Shown here piece by piece: positions 28,230 through 38,231 of a stretch of DNA of 52,268 nucleotides. The first letter of the stretch is position 1. Each line of letters opens with the position of its first letter. Source of the stretch: Psychrobacter coccoides (GTDB lineage: Bacteria; Pseudomonadota; Gammaproteobacteria; Pseudomonadales; Moraxellaceae); the NCBI RefSeq assembly GCF_017498085.1, contig NZ_JAGBKM010000023.1, positions 1 to 52,268 on the forward strand, in the 5' to 3' direction. The translations under genes and the position numbers were made by a program. The notes under the pieces are model-generated. The model did not search any database and was not told the DNA's origin. It was given only the letters and a program-made list of their open reading frames with translations.

Positions 28230-28745
28230 TTACTTAGAAACGATGGTCGCAGAGTTGATAACCACTGGCTTTTTTGGCACATCAGCATGCATACCGAAGC
28301 GACCGGTTGGTACGCCGCGCATTTTGTCGATCACATCCATACCGCTGGTGACTTTACCAAATACCGTATAACCCCAGCCTTGCATGTTTTTGCCAGAATG
28401 GTTTAAGAAGTCATTGTCTTTGACGTTGATAAAGAACTGGCTGGTCGCTGAATGTGGATCTTGCGTACGCGCCATGGCGATGGTGCCTTTGTCGTTCTTT
28501 AGGCCATTGTCCGCTTCGTTTTCGATGGGGGCGTTGGTCGCCTTTTCATTCATGTCAGCGTCCATACCGCCGCCTTGAATCATAAAGCCGTCGATGATGC
28601 GATGAAAAATCGTACCGTCATAATGGCCAGATTTAACATAGTTTAAAAAGTTTTCGACCGTTTTTGGCGCTTTTTCTTCGTTGAGTTCGATAACGATTGC
28701 ACCCATATTGGTGTCTAGTTCTACTACTGGTGGCATGTCTACCAT
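28230..28745 (-). CDS. ppiB: Peptidyl-prolyl cis-trans isomerase, cyclophilin type
   Basis: Cytosolic cyclophilin, 171 residues without a signal peptide. Seen are [35 protein letters not shown], the [17 protein letters not shown] block with the catalytic environment, and [20 protein letters not shown] 28745 has AAGGAAT upstream; the first four residues MVDM allow an alternative ATG at 28736. Co-oriented with lpxH, divergent from glnS. Confidence 0.95.
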   Translation of the reverse strand: MVDMPPVVELDTNMGAIVIELNEEKAPKTVENFLNYVKSGHYDGTIFHRIIDGFMIQGGGMDADMNEKATNAPIENEADNGLKNDKGTIAMARTQDPHSATSQFFINVKDNDFLNHSGKNMQGWGYTVFGKVTSGMDVIDKMRGVPTGRFGMHADVPKKPVVINSATIVSK

Positions 28746-28978
28746 GTGATATTCCTTTTTGATTGTAGCGCCTAAATAGCACTATCGTGAGTGGGGGTTA
28801 AAAAGTTATGGCTAGTCTAACGGCTTTTTTGTCGTCTGTCATGTATCAGGCTGTTAATGCGTTTACGAAACCTGATAGAATAATGCAACGTTATCTTTTA
28901 TCAGACTTTTTTAGTTATCATTTTTGAGCGTGATGATGCACGCTACAAACTGAATATTTGCGCTAGGAGCAATGAGCA

Positions 28979-30709
28979 ATGAGTGAGCACTCAAACAATA
29001 ATGTACAAAAAAACGATTTTATACGTAACATCATTCGTGATGACGTCAATGCGCAAAAATATCAGCAAATTGTGACACGTTTTCCACCTGAACCAAACGG
29101 CTATTTGCATTTAGGCCATGTCAAATCCATCTGCCTGAACTTCGGTATCGCTGAGGAGTTTGGCGGGATTTGTAACTTGCGCTTTGATGACACCAACCCA
29201 ACGGCAGAAAAGCAAGATTACATTGATAATATCGAGAACGATGTAAAATGGCTTGGGTTTGAGTGGGCAGGTGAGGCACGTCATGCCTCAGGTTACTTTG
29301 ATCAACTGTATGCATGGGCATTGCAGCTTATCGAGCAAGGCGATGCCTATGTGGACTTACAAAGTCCTGAACAAATTAAAGAGAACCGAGGCTCATTTAA
29401 TGAGGTGGGCACACCCTCGCCGCAGCGTGATGCCAGTGTCGCAGAAAACTTAGCCCTTTTTAATGATATGAAAGACGGTAAGTTTGCCGAAGGTGAAGCG
29501 GTGCTGCGTGCCAAAATCGACATGGCCAGCCCCAATATGAATATGCGTGACCCTGTCATCTACCGAGTGATGCATCAAGCGCATCATCAAACCGGTGAAA
29601 AGTGGTGCATCTATCCCATGTATGACTTTGCTCATCCTTTATCGGATGCTATCGAAGGCATTACTCACTCGATCTGTACATTAGAGTTTGAAGATCATCG
29701 TCCGTTTTATGATTGGGCGGTAGAAAAAATCGGCTTTGATTTGCCGCCGCATCAGTATGAGTTTAGCCGTCTTAATGTCGACTACACTATGACCAGTAAG
29801 CGCAAGCTCAAACAGTTGGTCGATGAAGGGGTGGTGAGCGGCTGGGATGATCCACGTATGCCAACCATCGCTGGCATGCGTCGTCGTGGTTATACACCAG
29901 AGGGTCTACGCGACTTTTGTGAGCGTGTCGGTGTGACCAAGGTAGATAGTGTGGTTGATTTCCGTCTACTAGAATTTAGTATTCGTCAATCACTCGAGAC
30001 CACCACAGCTCGTGGCATGGCGGTACTCAAACCCTTAAAAGTGACCATTACCAACTTCGATGAAGCGGTCAGCAGCTGGGAGTCACAAAAGGCCGATAGT
30101 GTCAATGCACGCTGGGATGAAGATGCTCAGACTCTATGGCTCAAGCAGCCAAAACATCCTAACGTCGATATGGGTGAGCGTGAGATTCCATTTACTGAAA
30201 CCCTTTATATCGACCAAGGCGACTATGAAATTGAGCCACCAGCAGGCTATAAGCGTCTGTCACCAGAAAAACCAGAAATCCGCCTGCGCAATACCTATGT
30301 GCTGGCCGTGACTGAGCATATCACTGATGCTGCTGGCAACGTGACCGAACTTAAAGCGACGATTGATCCAGCGACGCTCGGCAAAAATCCTGAAGGTCGT
30401 AAGGTCAAAGGCGTGATTCATTGGGTATCGGCCAGCCTTGGCGTACCTGCGACTGTACGTATGTATGAGCAGTTATTCAGCGCTGAAGACCCAAGTAGTG
30501 TCAGTGATGTCCATCAGGCACTCAACCCTAATTCTTTGACCGAGCTTGCAGCAGTGGTTGAGCCGTCACTTGCCAACGCTGATGCTGGCACACGGTTTCA
30601 GTTTGAGCGTGAAGGCTACTTCATCGCCGATAGTGAAGAGCACACCAGTGACAAGCCAGTATTTAACCAAATTGTCAGCTTACGTGACAGCTATAAGCCG
30701 GCTTCATAA
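28979..30709 (+). CDS. glnS: Glutamine--tRNA ligase
   Basis: Class I synthetase charging tRNA-Gln. HIGH motif as LHLGH in RFPPEPNGYLHLGHVKS, the KMSKS equivalent MTSKRK, the RFDDTNP block, and the HQYEFSRLNVDYTM and WDDPRMPTIAGMRRRG stretches specific to GlnRS. The C-terminal anticodon-binding beta barrels end with FNQIVSLRDSY. 576 residues, slightly longer than E. coli. Divergent from ppiB with about 230 bases of promoter region between. Confidence 0.98.
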   Translation: MSEHSNNNVQKNDFIRNIIRDDVNAQKYQQIVTRFPPEPNGYLHLGHVKSICLNFGIAEEFGGICNLRFDDTNPTAEKQDYIDNIENDVKWLGFEWAGEARHASGYFDQLYAWALQLIEQGDAYVDLQSPEQIKENRGSFNEVGTPSPQRDASVAENLALFNDMKDGKFAEGEAVLRAKIDMASPNMNMRDPVIYRVMHQAHHQTGEKWCIYPMYDFAHPLSDAIEGITHSICTLEFEDHRPFYDWAVEKIGFDLPPHQYEFSRLNVDYTMTSKRKLKQLVDEGVVSGWDDPRMPTIAGMRRRGYTPEGLRDFCERVGVTKVDSVVDFRLLEFSIRQSLETTTARGMAVLKPLKVTITNFDEAVSSWESQKADSVNARWDEDAQTLWLKQPKHPNVDMGEREIPFTETLYIDQGDYEIEPPAGYKRLSPEKPEIRLRNTYVLAVTEHITDAAGNVTELKATIDPATLGKNPEGRKVKGVIHWVSASLGVPATVRMYEQLFSAEDPSSVSDVHQALNPNSLTELAAVVEPSLANADAGTRFQFEREGYFIADSEEHTSDKPVFNQIVSLRDSYKPAS

Positions 30710-30824
30710 TGGTATAACAGTAGGTTGCTTTACGGTGTCATAGCTGTCTTATATCGTCTTGTTGGTCATCTTAGAGGGCCAACAAAGCCGATAACTTGAA
30801 CGAATAAAGAAGAGTACAGAGATT

Positions 30825-31838
30825 ATGGTTAAAAAGTCGATTAATCTAGCATTGCAAGGTGGTGGCTCACATGGCGCCTTTACTTGGGGCGTACTGGACT
30901 ACTTTATGGAGGATGGGCGTGTCAGCGTAGAAGGGATTACGGGCACGAGTGCAGGAGCGATGAATGCAGCCATGCTGGCACATGGGTATATGGAGGGCGG
31001 CGCTGATGGTGCCCGTGAGGCGCTTGAGACCTTTTGGCGACAAGTAGCCTACTTGGGGAGTATGAGCCCTGTTAAGCGCAGCCCTTTAAATATCTTGACA
31101 GGTGACTGGGACTTGGATAACTCGCCCGCTTACCTGATGCTTGATCTGTTTAGCCGTATGGCGTCTCCTTATCATACCAACCCTCTAAATGTTAACCCAC
31201 TACTTGATTTGGTGGACTCTACTATTGACTTTGACAAGGTTAGAGCGTGCAGTCAACTCAAGCTATTTGTAGCGGCGACCAATGTGCACACAGGTAAAAT
31301 AAAAGTGTTTAACCGTGAGGAGCTGACTGCCGACATGTTATTGGCTTCAGCGTGTCTGCCCACTTATTATCAAGCGGTTGAAATTGATGGTGTGCCGTAT
31401 TGGGATGGTGGTTATGTGGGCAATCCGCCCCTGTATCCGTTGTTTGATACCACTAAGTCCAGAGATGTCATTATCGTTCAGATTAACCCTATTGAGCGTA
31501 ATGAAACTCCAAAAAGTGCGCAAGAAATACAAAACCGTATCAATGAGATCTCATTTAATTCCTCATTGCTCAGAGAGCTGCGGGCGATTGAGTTTGTGAC
31601 CCGCCAATTGCGTGAGGACAAACTAGATACGAACCGCTATTCAGAGATACTGGTACACCGTATCGAAGCCACCGAGCAGATAAACCCATTGTCAGCGTCT
31701 AGTAAAATAAATTCAGAATGGGCCTTTTTGACTCATTTGCGTGATATTGGTCGGGCGTCAGCTAAGGCGTTTCTTGATCAGCATTATGACAGCTTGGGTA
31801 AAGCCTCTACTTTGGACTTACGGCGTGAGTTTTCTTAA
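30825..31838 (+). CDS. Patatin-like phospholipase
   Basis: Serine acyl hydrolase with Ser-Asp dyad. The oxyanion block is LQGGGSHGAF, the nucleophile is S42 in GTSAGAM, and the catalytic aspartate D194 is in WDGGYVGNPP. No signal peptide or extra domains; 337 residues ending with a helical segment. Likely a cytosolic or membrane-associated lipase acting on phospholipids or acyl esters. The exact substrate is not known. Follows glnS on the same strand with about 115 bases between, including a hairpin (TTGTTGG/CCAACAA at 30759-30785) of uncertain function. Confidence 0.93.
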   Translation: MVKKSINLALQGGGSHGAFTWGVLDYFMEDGRVSVEGITGTSAGAMNAAMLAHGYMEGGADGAREALETFWRQVAYLGSMSPVKRSPLNILTGDWDLDNSPAYLMLDLFSRMASPYHTNPLNVNPLLDLVDSTIDFDKVRACSQLKLFVAATNVHTGKIKVFNREELTADMLLASACLPTYYQAVEIDGVPYWDGGYVGNPPLYPLFDTTKSRDVIIVQINPIERNETPKSAQEIQNRINEISFNSSLLRELRAIEFVTRQLREDKLDTNRYSEILVHRIEATEQINPLSASSKINSEWAFLTHLRDIGRASAKAFLDQHYDSLGKASTLDLRREFS

Positions 31839-32050
31839 CGGCTCTTATCTACAAACGGAATAAGCGCATTACAATCTCTCACAAGACATTCATAACCAAT
31901 TTGCTAAGATAGAATGGATTTTTTGCTGACGTACTCTGATTTGTTTGCTACTATCTGAGTGCGTTGATAACAAATAAAGCGTGTGATTATATCCAAACAC
32001 GCCCTATATAATGGTTTTATAACTAAAGTTTTATAAACAAGGAGTTAAGC

Positions 32051-32689
32051 ATGGCACATTTACGTTTAGGTGATACTGCACCAAACTTTGACGCTGCAAC
32101 GACAGACGGCGATATTAACTTTCATGATTGGGCAGGTGATAATTGGGTGGTATTTTTCTCACATCCAGCAGACTTTACGCCTGTATGTACCACTGAGCTT
32201 GGCCGAGCGGCTGCGCTAAATGGTGAGTTTCAAAAACGCGGTGTAAAGCCAATCTGTATCTCTGTCGATAGTCTAGAAGATCACCATGAGTGGGCTTCAG
32301 ATATCGGTGAAACTCAGGGTACGGCGCTAAACTTCCCAATCATCGCCGATCCAAACAAAGAAGTCGCCGAGCTATATGACATGATGCATCCAAATGCAGA
32401 CAGCACCCATACGGTACGTAGTGTATTTGTCATTGATCCAAACAAAAAAATTCGTCTAACACTGACTTATCCCGCCAGTACGGGTCGTAACTTTGATGAG
32501 ATCATCCGTGTTATTGATGCACTACAGCTCTCTGATGAATATAATGTTGCGACACCAGTTGACTGGGAAGATGGTGATGATGTTATCATTCCCCCAAGCG
32601 TAAAAAACGAAGATATTCCTGCTAAATATCCTAAAGGCCATACTGAGATTAAGCCTTATTTACGTACCACACCTGCACCAAACAAATAA
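32051..32689 (+). CDS. 1-Cys peroxiredoxin (Prx6 type)
   Basis: Thiol peroxidase reducing H2O2 and organic hydroperoxides. Peroxidatic Cys46 in DFTPVCTTELG, followed by ICISVDSLEDHHEWASDI, HTVRSVFVIDPNKKIRL and the Prx6-type C-terminal domain with VATPVDWEDGDDVIIPP. No resolving cysteine in the usual C-terminal position, so recycling by an external thiol is expected. 212 residues, with AAGGAG before the ATG. A strong bidirectional hairpin follows. The downstream glutathione transferase gene may be functionally linked (1-Cys Prx enzymes can use GSH), but it has its own gap and promoter region. Confidence 0.95.
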   Translation: MAHLRLGDTAPNFDAATTDGDINFHDWAGDNWVVFFSHPADFTPVCTTELGRAAALNGEFQKRGVKPICISVDSLEDHHEWASDIGETQGTALNFPIIADPNKEVAELYDMMHPNADSTHTVRSVFVIDPNKKIRLTLTYPASTGRNFDEIIRVIDALQLSDEYNVATPVDWEDGDDVIIPPSVKNEDIPAKYPKGHTEIKPYLRTTPAPNK

Positions 32690-32712
32690 GCTGGCACGTT
32701 AGGCTTAGGCAC

Positions 32713-32747
32713 AAAAGCCCCATAACACTAAGTTATGGGGCTTTTTT
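32713..32747 (+). terminator. Intrinsic terminator of the peroxiredoxin gene
   Basis: Perfect 14-bp stem AAAAGCCCCATAAC (32713-32726) with GTTATGGGGCTTTT (32732-32745), five-base loop, T-run through 32747. Confidence 0.92.
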
Positions 32748-32946
32748 ATGGCTTTTTATCTGGCTATTTTTACCATACTCCTAACAAGCTGCTATGGGGT
32801 TTTGCTATCATGATGAGAGCAGTGCTGATATCGAGTATTGCTAAACCCATAAGCCGTGTTTTTTTAATACCTTAACTATAATAATAGTCACCGACAAAAC
32901 CCAGCTATGCTCAGCTGCTGTTTGACTTTTTTACAAGGAGTTTGCC

Positions 32947-33606
32947 ATGAAGACACTATACGTCACCCGTACCGCACCCAATCCACGTAAGGTGCTTATT
33001 TTGTTAGCCTCCAAAGGCATCGATGTCGATGATATGGCTGATATGAGGGTAGTGGATATTGATTTTGCTGCCAATGAGCAAATGTCAGATGAGTTTACGC
33101 AGATGAACCCAATGCAGACGGTTCCTGTATTAACATTGGATGACGGCACTATACTCAGAGACTCACAAGCCGTGTGTGAATATCTTGATCGTGTCTATGG
33201 TGAGCGCTCAGTCATGGGCAATGATGTGGTACAACGTGCGCAGGTCTGCTCTATGCGCCGTATTGCTGAGTTTGAGGTGTTGTATAACTTGATGTTAGCA
33301 TTTCAACACAGTCACCCTTCTAAAGCAGAGCGGGTTGAGCAAGTACCAGAGTTTGTCGCCCCTTCTATATCTCGTGCGGTCAAAGCCATGGCTTATTTTG
33401 AGACCTTATTAGAAGGTCGAGAGTATTTGGTCGGTGAGCAGCTAAGCTTTGCTGATATAGTGCTGTATTTAGGACTGGATTTTGGCAAGCTGCTGAAAGT
33501 AAAGCCAGATGAGCAAGGCGAGAACTTGGCACGTTTTTATCAAAGGATGAATGAGCGCTTTAGTATTCAAAAAATGGCAAAAGCCATGCCTACAGATGCT
33601 CAATAA
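32947..33606 (+). CDS. Glutathione S-transferase family protein
   Basis: Thioredoxin-fold N-terminal domain with TAPNPRKVLILLASKGI, the cis-proline segment MQTVPVLTLDDGT and the glutathione gamma-glutamyl site RDSQAVCEYLDR, then an all-helical C-terminal domain with the N-capping box FADIVLYLGLDF. 219 residues. RBS AAGGAG lies before ATG 32947. It resembles general bacterial GSTs; stringent starvation protein A is less likely since it lacks the SspA context near rpsI and typical motifs. Substrate unknown. Follows the peroxiredoxin by about 260 bases. Confidence 0.88.
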   Translation: MKTLYVTRTAPNPRKVLILLASKGIDVDDMADMRVVDIDFAANEQMSDEFTQMNPMQTVPVLTLDDGTILRDSQAVCEYLDRVYGERSVMGNDVVQRAQVCSMRRIAEFEVLYNLMLAFQHSHPSKAERVEQVPEFVAPSISRAVKAMAYFETLLEGREYLVGEQLSFADIVLYLGLDFGKLLKVKPDEQGENLARFYQRMNERFSIQKMAKAMPTDAQ

Positions 33607-33688
33607 TATATTACTCAATAATAATGCCTTTAGTCTCCAAATGAGGCTAGAGAAGCATTGATAGATTTGCAATACAATAGGTGTCATT

Positions 33689-34576
33689 ATGAAATCGATT
33701 CTGAAACTTGGATTGTTGTCTGGTTTGTTAGCGACAAGTATGCTCTTAAGTGCCTGTAACGGTACTTCGACCGCAAGCGATGAGCAGGCCAAAGACAAAC
33801 AAGCTGATATCACTGAAGAAGCTGTGGTGACTGAAGATGTAGCAGAGTCTGCTCCAGATAGCGTAAGTGTTGAGCAGCAAATGATAAATGAGCTGGTGCG
33901 TTATCGTTGGACATTAGCCGAAGCAACTGATAACAGCATGCAACCGCTGACGTCACTAATGGATATTAAAGAGCAAGTCACCTTGACGTTTAATCATCGT
34001 CAAGGCCAAAACACAATCAGCTATAGTGTAGGGTGCAATCTGATCAATGCCACGTATCGATTACAAGACCAAACGATGTTAACTGAAAACAGCATGAGTA
34101 CTGAAATGCTGTGCGAAGATCTAAACCAAGCTGAGGATGAGCTTAATCAATTGATGCAAGGTGAGAGCCAGTTGACTTTGGCCAAAAGTACACCGCCTAC
34201 CTTGACTCAAGTTACTCATGACGCCAACACCTTGGTGTGGCAAGGTGCGTTGACCGCACAAGCGAAATACAATACCAAAGGCGAGACGATATTTTGGGCA
34301 GTACGCTCTGCCACTCAGCCTTGTATGGGTAACAGTACACAGTCCTGTTTACAGATCAAGCCGATTACTTATGATGATCAGGGACTAAAGACACATGAAG
34401 GCGAATGGACAGAGTTTGCAGGAACCATTGATGGTTATCAGCACGATACTGCGCATGAGCAAGTATTGCGTCTACAGCGTTATAAACTAGATACTAGTGG
34501 TGCAGCAGCTAATAGCTCAGCGGAAAACTACGCTTATGTCTTGGACTCTGTGATCGAAAGCAAAGTGGTTGAATAG
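33689..34576 (+). CDS. META/DUF4377-domain lipoprotein
   Basis: Signal peptide with lipobox LLSAC, lipidated at Cys23, followed by an acidic spacer. Residues about 70-165 resemble a META domain (YRWTLAEATDNSMQPL, VTLTFNHRQGQNTISYSVGCNLINATY, MSTEMLC), the HslJ-like heat-shock lipoprotein fold. The C-terminal part, with WAVRSATQPCMGNSTQSCLQIKP, looks like DUF4377, often found fused to META. 295 residues. Likely an outer-membrane lipoprotein on the periplasmic face. Function unknown; the domain assignment is by recognised motif pattern, without a profile search. Confidence 0.75.
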   Translation: MKSILKLGLLSGLLATSMLLSACNGTSTASDEQAKDKQADITEEAVVTEDVAESAPDSVSVEQQMINELVRYRWTLAEATDNSMQPLTSLMDIKEQVTLTFNHRQGQNTISYSVGCNLINATYRLQDQTMLTENSMSTEMLCEDLNQAEDELNQLMQGESQLTLAKSTPPTLTQVTHDANTLVWQGALTAQAKYNTKGETIFWAVRSATQPCMGNSTQSCLQIKPITYDDQGLKTHEGEWTEFAGTIDGYQHDTAHEQVLRLQRYKLDTSGAAANSSAENYAYVLDSVIESKVVE

Positions 34577-34599
34577 CCCAGTGCCGCTATAAAAGATCG

Positions 34600-35184
34600 T
34601 TAGCGCAAACTGCCCAAGTCTTCCTCGGTTAAGCGCCAACGTCCTTTTTTCTTGGAAGCACCCCGCCCGCGCAGGGCACTATTAAGTATGAGCTTATTCA
34701 TGGAATGGCTTGAGTGCGCATGGCAAATGGCGCAGGCAAGCCCATCAGCCGCATCCTGCTGTGGTACCACTTCTAAAGACAATATACGGCAAACCATCTC
34801 TTGTACTTGGTCTTTAGCAGCAGCACCATAGCCACACACGGCTTGCTTAATCTGACGGGCGGTATATTCAGACACCTCTAAATCTAACGCCACCATGGCT
34901 GCTATCGCCGCCCCTCGTGCTTGTCCAAGTTTGAGCGCTGAATCAGGGTTTTCTGCCATAAATACCTGTTCGATAGCCGTATGAATAGGTTCATTGGCAT
35001 ATTTTAAATGATGCTCAGTGATGCGTGTTAACCCGTTAAAAATACGCTTGAGACGTTCAGGCATCTCTTTAGTTTCGGTGCGAATGGTCCCTGCATCAAT
35101 AAAGGTGAGCTTATCCCCTGTTTGCTGAACGATCCCATAACCCGTCATACGAGAGCCCGGATCAATCCCGATTATAATTGCCAT
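34600..35184 (-). CDS. ruvC: Crossover junction endodeoxyribonuclease RuvC
   Basis: Holliday-junction resolvase. First catalytic Asp8 in [16 protein letters not shown], catalytic Glu in [23 protein letters not shown], and the late acidic pair in [17 protein letters not shown]. 194 residues with a basic C-terminus. Separated from ruvA (51204) by 16 kb, unlike the ruvCAB order of many bacteria. Divergent from the FxsA-family gene and tail-to-tail with the lipoprotein gene. Confidence 0.97.
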   Translation of the reverse strand: MAIIIGIDPGSRMTGYGIVQQTGDKLTFIDAGTIRTETKEMPERLKRIFNGLTRITEHHLKYANEPIHTAIEQVFMAENPDSALKLGQARGAAIAAMVALDLEVSEYTARQIKQAVCGYGAAAKDQVQEMVCRILSLEVVPQQDAADGLACAICHAHSSHSMNKLILNSALRGRGASKKKGRWRLTEEDLGSLR

Positions 35185-35318
35185 AATTTTCCATATTTCT
35201 TAAAAATCAATCTTAAGTTTGATAGTATAGCAAGCCATCCCCATATACATGACAAGTTAACCAATTTAATTTGCATAGCACTTCATTTATTCAGTTTAAA
35301 AATATAGGACGACACTTT

Positions 35319-35939
35319 ATGGGTCAGATAGTCGGTATAGCCATTGTTTGGTTTATTATAGAAATGCTGCTGTGGTACTTAATTGCACAGTTTATCAGTG
35401 GCTGGTGGGTTTTTATTTGGTTTATTATCGCCGCTGTTATCGGTATTTCACTGATTCGCAAAGGTATGGCTGCTCTCAATCCGATGGCGCAGCAGATGAA
35501 AGCTGGTGGCATGATGAATCCGGCTATGCGCCCTCAAGAGTCCACTATGATTAAGAGTGTTGCCATGGCCGTGGCTGGTATCTTATTGCTGATTCCAGGC
35601 GTGCTTAGTGATTTATTGGCGCTGTTGGTGATCCTGCCACCAGTCCAAAAAAAGCTCAAAGATATGGCCAACAACTATGTCATGAATAACCAGCAGAAAA
35701 TGATGGAGATGATGGCCAAACAGATGGGTGGACAAATGGGCGGTCAAAATCCATTTGGTGGTATGGGTGGCCAAAACCCGTTCGGCGGTGCAGGTGGTAT
35801 GGGTGGCCAAAACCCCTTTGGCAATCAGCAGCAAAACCCATTTGGTGATGTCTATAAGCAAAACACGACCGTTGATGGTACGGCCAAAACTGTGCCGAAA
35901 GATGTCAAAAAGATTACCAAGTCAGCCAATGATGAATAA
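35319..35939 (+). CDS. FxsA-family membrane protein with NPF/Gly-Met-Gln-rich tail
   Basis: FxsA family (phage-exclusion suppressor of E. coli). Membrane helices at IAIVWFIIEMLLWYLIA, WWVFIWFIIAAVIGISLI and VAMAVAGILLLIPGVLSDLLALLVIL, the last with the family GxLxD/N turn. The soluble C-terminus departs from the usual: from about residue 120 it is Met/Gln/Asn/Gly-rich, with four NPF units in GGQNPFG-like repeats. ATG 35319 is chosen over a TTG at 35271 because AGGA (35306-35309) sits before it and the helix begins there; 206 residues. No role beyond family membership can be assigned. Confidence 0.88.
   Translation: MGQIVGIAIVWFIIEMLLWYLIAQFISGWWVFIWFIIAAVIGISLIRKGMAALNPMAQQMKAGGMMNPAMRPQESTMIKSVAMAVAGILLLIPGVLSDLLALLVILPPVQKKLKDMANNYVMNNQQKMMEMMAKQMGGQMGGQNPFGGMGGQNPFGGAGGMGGQNPFGNQQQNPFGDVYKQNTTVDGTAKTVPKDVKKITKSANDE
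35733..35850 (+). repeat. Degenerate GGQNPFG-coding repeat
   Basis: Within the FxsA-family gene, the units GGQNPFGG, GGQNPFGG, GGQNPFGN and QQNPFGD follow each other at irregular spacing. The DNA copies share cores such as GGTGGCCAAAACCC but vary in third positions, so the repeat is old or under protein-level selection. Confidence 0.8.
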
Positions 35940-35997
35940 TTTTAAATCGACCGCAATACGATCATAAGGGTATAAGGTTTATATACAGTCAACATAA

Positions 35998-36034
35998 TAA
36001 AAGCCCCTCTCGCCAATGACGAAAGGGGCTTTTA
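35998..36034 (+). terminator. Bidirectional intrinsic terminator after the FxsA-family gene
   Basis: Stem TAAAAGCCCCT (35998-36008) with AGGGGCTTTTA (36024-36034), 11 pairs, 15-base loop with an inner TCG/CGA possibility. U-rich arms on both strands. Confidence 0.8.
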
Positions 36035-36052
36035 TTGGAAGTTACTAAAAAG

Positions 36053-36202
36053 CTAACCACCGAATTTGACAACCGAAGTGCCGCCGTAAGATGGTGACCC
36101 ATGAACCGTGAAGTTCAAGGCGGATACGTCATTGCCTCTATAGGTTTCCTGATACACCGCAAGCGGTGCAGGCATACACAACGAAGCAATAGATAGCGCA
36201 TC
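36053..36202 (-). pseudogene. Possible 3' remnant of a lost gene
   Basis: A 49-codon open stretch on the minus strand, stop to stop, whose base composition is visibly more GC-rich and coding-like than its surroundings. It reads toward the hairpin at 35998-36034 as a gene end would. The translation includes PAPLAVYQETYRGNDVSAL and ends SVVKFGG. It has no start codon with a ribosome site and is stopped upstream by TAG (36205-36203). I do not recognise the family. Interpreted as the decayed tail of a gene; chance openness remains possible. Confidence 0.3.
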
Positions 36203-36555
36203 CTAGTAAAGCATTATCGGCTCAGGGAATAAACATCTACTAGCCAACACTTCAGAATAGTTTTATCTTAACCAATGATATTGATGATTGCAAGTCTGAT
36301 TTACGTTTGTATTTTAAAACCAACCTTTACGCCAGCATTGAAACGAGCATCAGCCATCATTCCCATTTATAACCTGAGTAGAGTGTTGTCATTTGTATAA
36401 TGGCTTAGTGATAAGCCTATTAATAATAAGCCTGCTTTGTGTTAAAAAGTGTTGAATTTTTAGCTATTTTGAGATATGTGGTAAGATAGGGAGCTTTCAA
36501 CACCTTAAATAAGTTTAGTACAGTAGGCGTTCATTCACATGAGGAGCGGTAATCT
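36203..36555. other. Gene-free stretch upstream of gpmI
   Basis: About 350 AT-rich bases. A 21-codon minus-strand frame (36301-36366) ends ARFNAGVKVGFKIQT, reminiscent of the last strand of an outer-membrane barrel, but TAA directly precedes its ATG, so at most it is debris. Near the right end TGGTAAGAT (36479-36487) could be an extended -10 for gpmI, with GAGGAG before the start codon region. Confidence 0.4.
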
Positions 36556-38202
36556 ATGACCAATAAGCAGCAACAATCAAAGAATATTAACGACAATCAA
36601 GCACAAGATGGGGCAACACAGAATAAAAAAATACCAAATGTCTTGATGATATTAGATGGTTTTGGCCATCGTGAAGATGAAAAGGATAATGCCATTGCCG
36701 CTGCTAATACGCCAAATTTAGATAAGATTTATGAGCAGTATCCACATGGGTTGATATCAGCCTCTGGTGAGGACGTGGGTCTACCAGACGGGCAGTTTGG
36801 TAACTCAGAAGTTGGGCATATGAATCTGGGTGCAGGTCGAGTGCTGTACCAAGACTCTACTCGTATCTCTAGTGAAATCGTTAATCGAGAGTTTTATAAA
36901 AACGAAGCTTTAGTCGATGCTGTCAAGGCTGCAAATGACTTGGATGGCAACGTACATATCATGGGCTTGCTCTCTGATGGTGGTGTACACTCACATCAAG
37001 ATCATATCGAGGCGATGTGTCACTCAGCATTGGTGCATGGTGCAAAAAATGTGTTTGTACATTGTTTCTTAGATGGGCGTGACACCCCACCTAAGTCCGC
37101 TGACAAATACATCAGTCGTCTAAAAGATCATATCAATCAATTGAATGCTCATTATGAGGGTGGCCGAGTAAAAATCGCAAGTATCATTGGTCGCTACTAT
37201 GCTATGGATCGTGACAATCGTTGGGATCGAGTACAAAAGGCTTATGAACTACTTACCGAAGGCAAAGCAGATCGCCTAGCAACACGGGCGGACGGAGCGG
37301 TGCAAGCGGCTTATAAAGCACGTGAGACGGATGAGTTTGTCAGCCCAACGACAGTGATTGGCCGTGATGAGGTCCCTTATACCGTTGATGATAATGATGC
37401 TCTGATTTTTATGAACTTCCGTGCTGATCGTGCACGTGAGTTGGCTCAAGCTTTTGTATTACCAGATCATGAGTTTTCAGGATTTTCTCGCCATAAGCAG
37501 CCCAAGCTTGCAGCATTTGTTATGTTGACCAAATACTCAGATGAGCTGGCTGACAACCCCAAAACCAGTGTTGCTTATCACCCAGCGTCATTGTTAAATA
37601 CATTGGGTGAGTTTTTGCAAGATGCAGGAAAAACCCAGCTGCGTATTGCTGAAACAGAAAAGTATGCGCATGTCACGTTTTTCTTTAGTGGCGGACGTGA
37701 AGAAGAGTATGAGGGAGAAACCCGCATCTTAGTCCCATCTCCAGATGTGGCTACCTATGATTTACAGCCTGAAATGAGCGCCCCTGAAGTTACGGACAAG
37801 CTGGTCGCTGCTATCGAATCAGGCAAATACGATGTGCTAATCGTAAACTACGCAAATGGTGATATGGTTGGTCATACCGGTGTCTTTGAGGCCGCTGTAC
37901 AGGCAGTAGAAGCACTAGACGTCTGTGTGGGTCGTATTGAGTCTGCGGTTCGTGCTGCTGGCGGCAACATGCTCATCACTGCAGACCATGGTAACTGTGA
38001 GCAGATGCAGGACTATGAGAGTGGACAAGTACATACCCAGCATACAACCGAGCATGTGCCACTGATTTATGTGGGTGACAAAAAGGTATCGGTACGCAGT
38101 GGTGGCAAGCTTAGTGATATTGCGCCAACTATTTTGACCTTGATGGATATCAATCCACCAGCTGAAATGACAGGTAAAAATCTCTTGGACTCTGCTTCCT
38201 GA
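36556..38202 (+). CDS. gpmI: 2,3-bisphosphoglycerate-independent phosphoglycerate mutase
   Basis: Mn-dependent glycolytic mutase of the alkaline phosphatase superfamily. Metal site [17 protein letters not shown], phosphoserine S84 in [44 protein letters not shown] and the late metal site [11 protein letters not shown] with HTTEHVPL. 548 residues, about 30 longer than usual because of a polar Gln/Asn-rich N-terminal tail. GAGGAG lies ahead of the start. Followed by ctpA, a common neighbourhood in gammaproteobacteria (often with envC between, absent here). Confidence 0.97.
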   Translation: MTNKQQQSKNINDNQAQDGATQNKKIPNVLMILDGFGHREDEKDNAIAAANTPNLDKIYEQYPHGLISASGEDVGLPDGQFGNSEVGHMNLGAGRVLYQDSTRISSEIVNREFYKNEALVDAVKAANDLDGNVHIMGLLSDGGVHSHQDHIEAMCHSALVHGAKNVFVHCFLDGRDTPPKSADKYISRLKDHINQLNAHYEGGRVKIASIIGRYYAMDRDNRWDRVQKAYELLTEGKADRLATRADGAVQAAYKARETDEFVSPTTVIGRDEVPYTVDDNDALIFMNFRADRARELAQAFVLPDHEFSGFSRHKQPKLAAFVMLTKYSDELADNPKTSVAYHPASLLNTLGEFLQDAGKTQLRIAETEKYAHVTFFFSGGREEEYEGETRILVPSPDVATYDLQPEMSAPEVTDKLVAAIESGKYDVLIVNYANGDMVGHTGVFEAAVQAVEALDVCVGRIESAVRAAGGNMLITADHGNCEQMQDYESGQVHTQHTTEHVPLIYVGDKKVSVRSGGKLSDIAPTILTLMDINPPAEMTGKNLLDSAS

Positions 38203-38231
38203 TATTTATACTTCAAATTAGAGAGGTTATT

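Noticed and set aside
32947..33606. Calling the GST gene sspA
   Set aside because: The fold fits, but the sequence lacks convincing SspA-specific features and the gene is far from rpsI, its usual neighbour.
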